From Perca fluviatilis (lineage: Eukaryota; Chordata; Actinopteri; Perciformes; Percidae): a DNA stretch of 64,000 nucleotides. This document shows, piece after piece, positions 63,661 through 64,000 of the stretch (its first letter is position 1; each line of letters begins with the position of its first letter). Below the pieces are notes generated by a model, which saw only the letters and a list, made by a program, of their open reading frames with translations, had not been told where the DNA came from and ran no database searches. A program made the translations under genes and the position numbers. The DNA is taken from positions 22,905,669 to 22,969,668 of the forward strand of contig NC_053126.1 of the NCBI RefSeq assembly GCF_010015445.1. Direction: 5' to 3'.

Positions 63661-63930
63661 CTGCAAATAATTCAAGAACAGTGTATTAATACATCATTTT
63701 CTGAAAAAGATTTCATTTCTAACATTAGCTTTCATCATAAAAGCCCAAAACATGTATTTATAGGGGGAAAGCCCCAGATGATTTACTGTATTTGTTTTTA
63801 ACTTCTCACCTACCACTGTGAGTTCCAATCATACAAACAATAAGGACAACAGACTAAGAGTGATTATTTACGGTCTAAAAAACATCTAACATCTAAAAAA
63901 CAAACTACTCAGTACCTTCATCCCCATTTC

Positions 63931-64000
63931 TCAGCTCTTTGCTCGCATCTTATTGGCCAGAGATTCTGCAACGTCAGCTCTCTCTTCAGCCTCCTCCTGG
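63931..64000 (-). CDS. second sarcomeric myosin heavy chain, C-terminal end only (partial)
   Basis: Minus-strand codons read [20 protein letters not shown] then KS and TGA at 63933-63931. This matches the C-terminal LMM segment of the complete gene ([20 protein letters not shown]). The rest of the gene lies beyond base 64000. In-frame sequence after the stop (EMGMK, then a donor GT at 63915-63914) mirrors the MGK donor of the other gene, so the stop looks secondary. Expected function is as for the other myosin. Confidence 0.85.
   Translation of the reverse strand, partial: QEEAEERADVAESLANKMRAKS

Noticed and set aside
63595..63801. Plus-strand frame near the right edge
   Set aside because: It is antisense to the candidate last exon of the second myosin; the minus-strand reading has a better acceptor and a family match.
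63931..63933. TGA as a selenocysteine codon in the second myosin
   Set aside because: Myosins are not selenoproteins, the position is normally Arg, and a CpG mutation is simpler.

Overview
The window is vertebrate nuclear DNA, almost certainly from a ray-finned (teleost, probably percomorph) fish. Long GT-AG introns, many long CA/GT microsatellites, a Tc1-type transposon and several small interspersed repeats that look typical of percomorph genomes support this. It holds parts of three genes. All exon calls come from reading splice sites and translated homology by eye; nothing was searched.

Left half, minus strand (128 to 29770): gas7, coding for the growth-arrest-specific 7 F-BAR/WW adaptor. 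Nine exons were recognised. From 3' to 5' along the gene they cover the start of the F-BAR domain, the linker, an alternative first exon near 14.7 kb, a linker exon near 18.3 kb and the first half of the WW domain near 29.7 kb. The 3' part of the gene lies beyond the left edge. The exon for the second half of the WW domain and any SH3 exon were not found.

Middle (about 22 to 40 kb): repeat-rich introns and intergenic DNA. They hold a dead Tc1-type element with intact ends, a compound AT/CCCGAA minisatellite, an uninterrupted 1661-base T run (probably an assembly or sequencing artefact), and a 529-bp element with inverted ends and 9-bp flanking repeats that carries the first exon of a RecQ-like helicase.

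Right half, plus strand (39.4 to 61.5 kb): a complete sarcomeric class II myosin heavy chain gene. It has a TATA-type promoter, one non-coding exon and 39 coding exons. They sum to 5817 bases, or 1938 residues plus stop, in unbroken phase. Sequence character and the gas7 neighbour point to the fast/embryonic skeletal myosin cluster (GAS7 sits beside MYH13 in mammals). Its introns carry nested small transposons and foldback elements.

Right edge, minus strand (63.6 to 64 kb): the 3' end of a second myosin heavy chain gene, tail to tail with the first, with an in-frame TGA just before the expected C-terminal exon. gas7 and the complete myosin gene are divergent; the two myosins are convergent. 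The myosin products are thick-filament motors, while gas7 encodes a membrane/actin adaptor; they are linked here by conserved neighbourhood rather than by a shared pathway.
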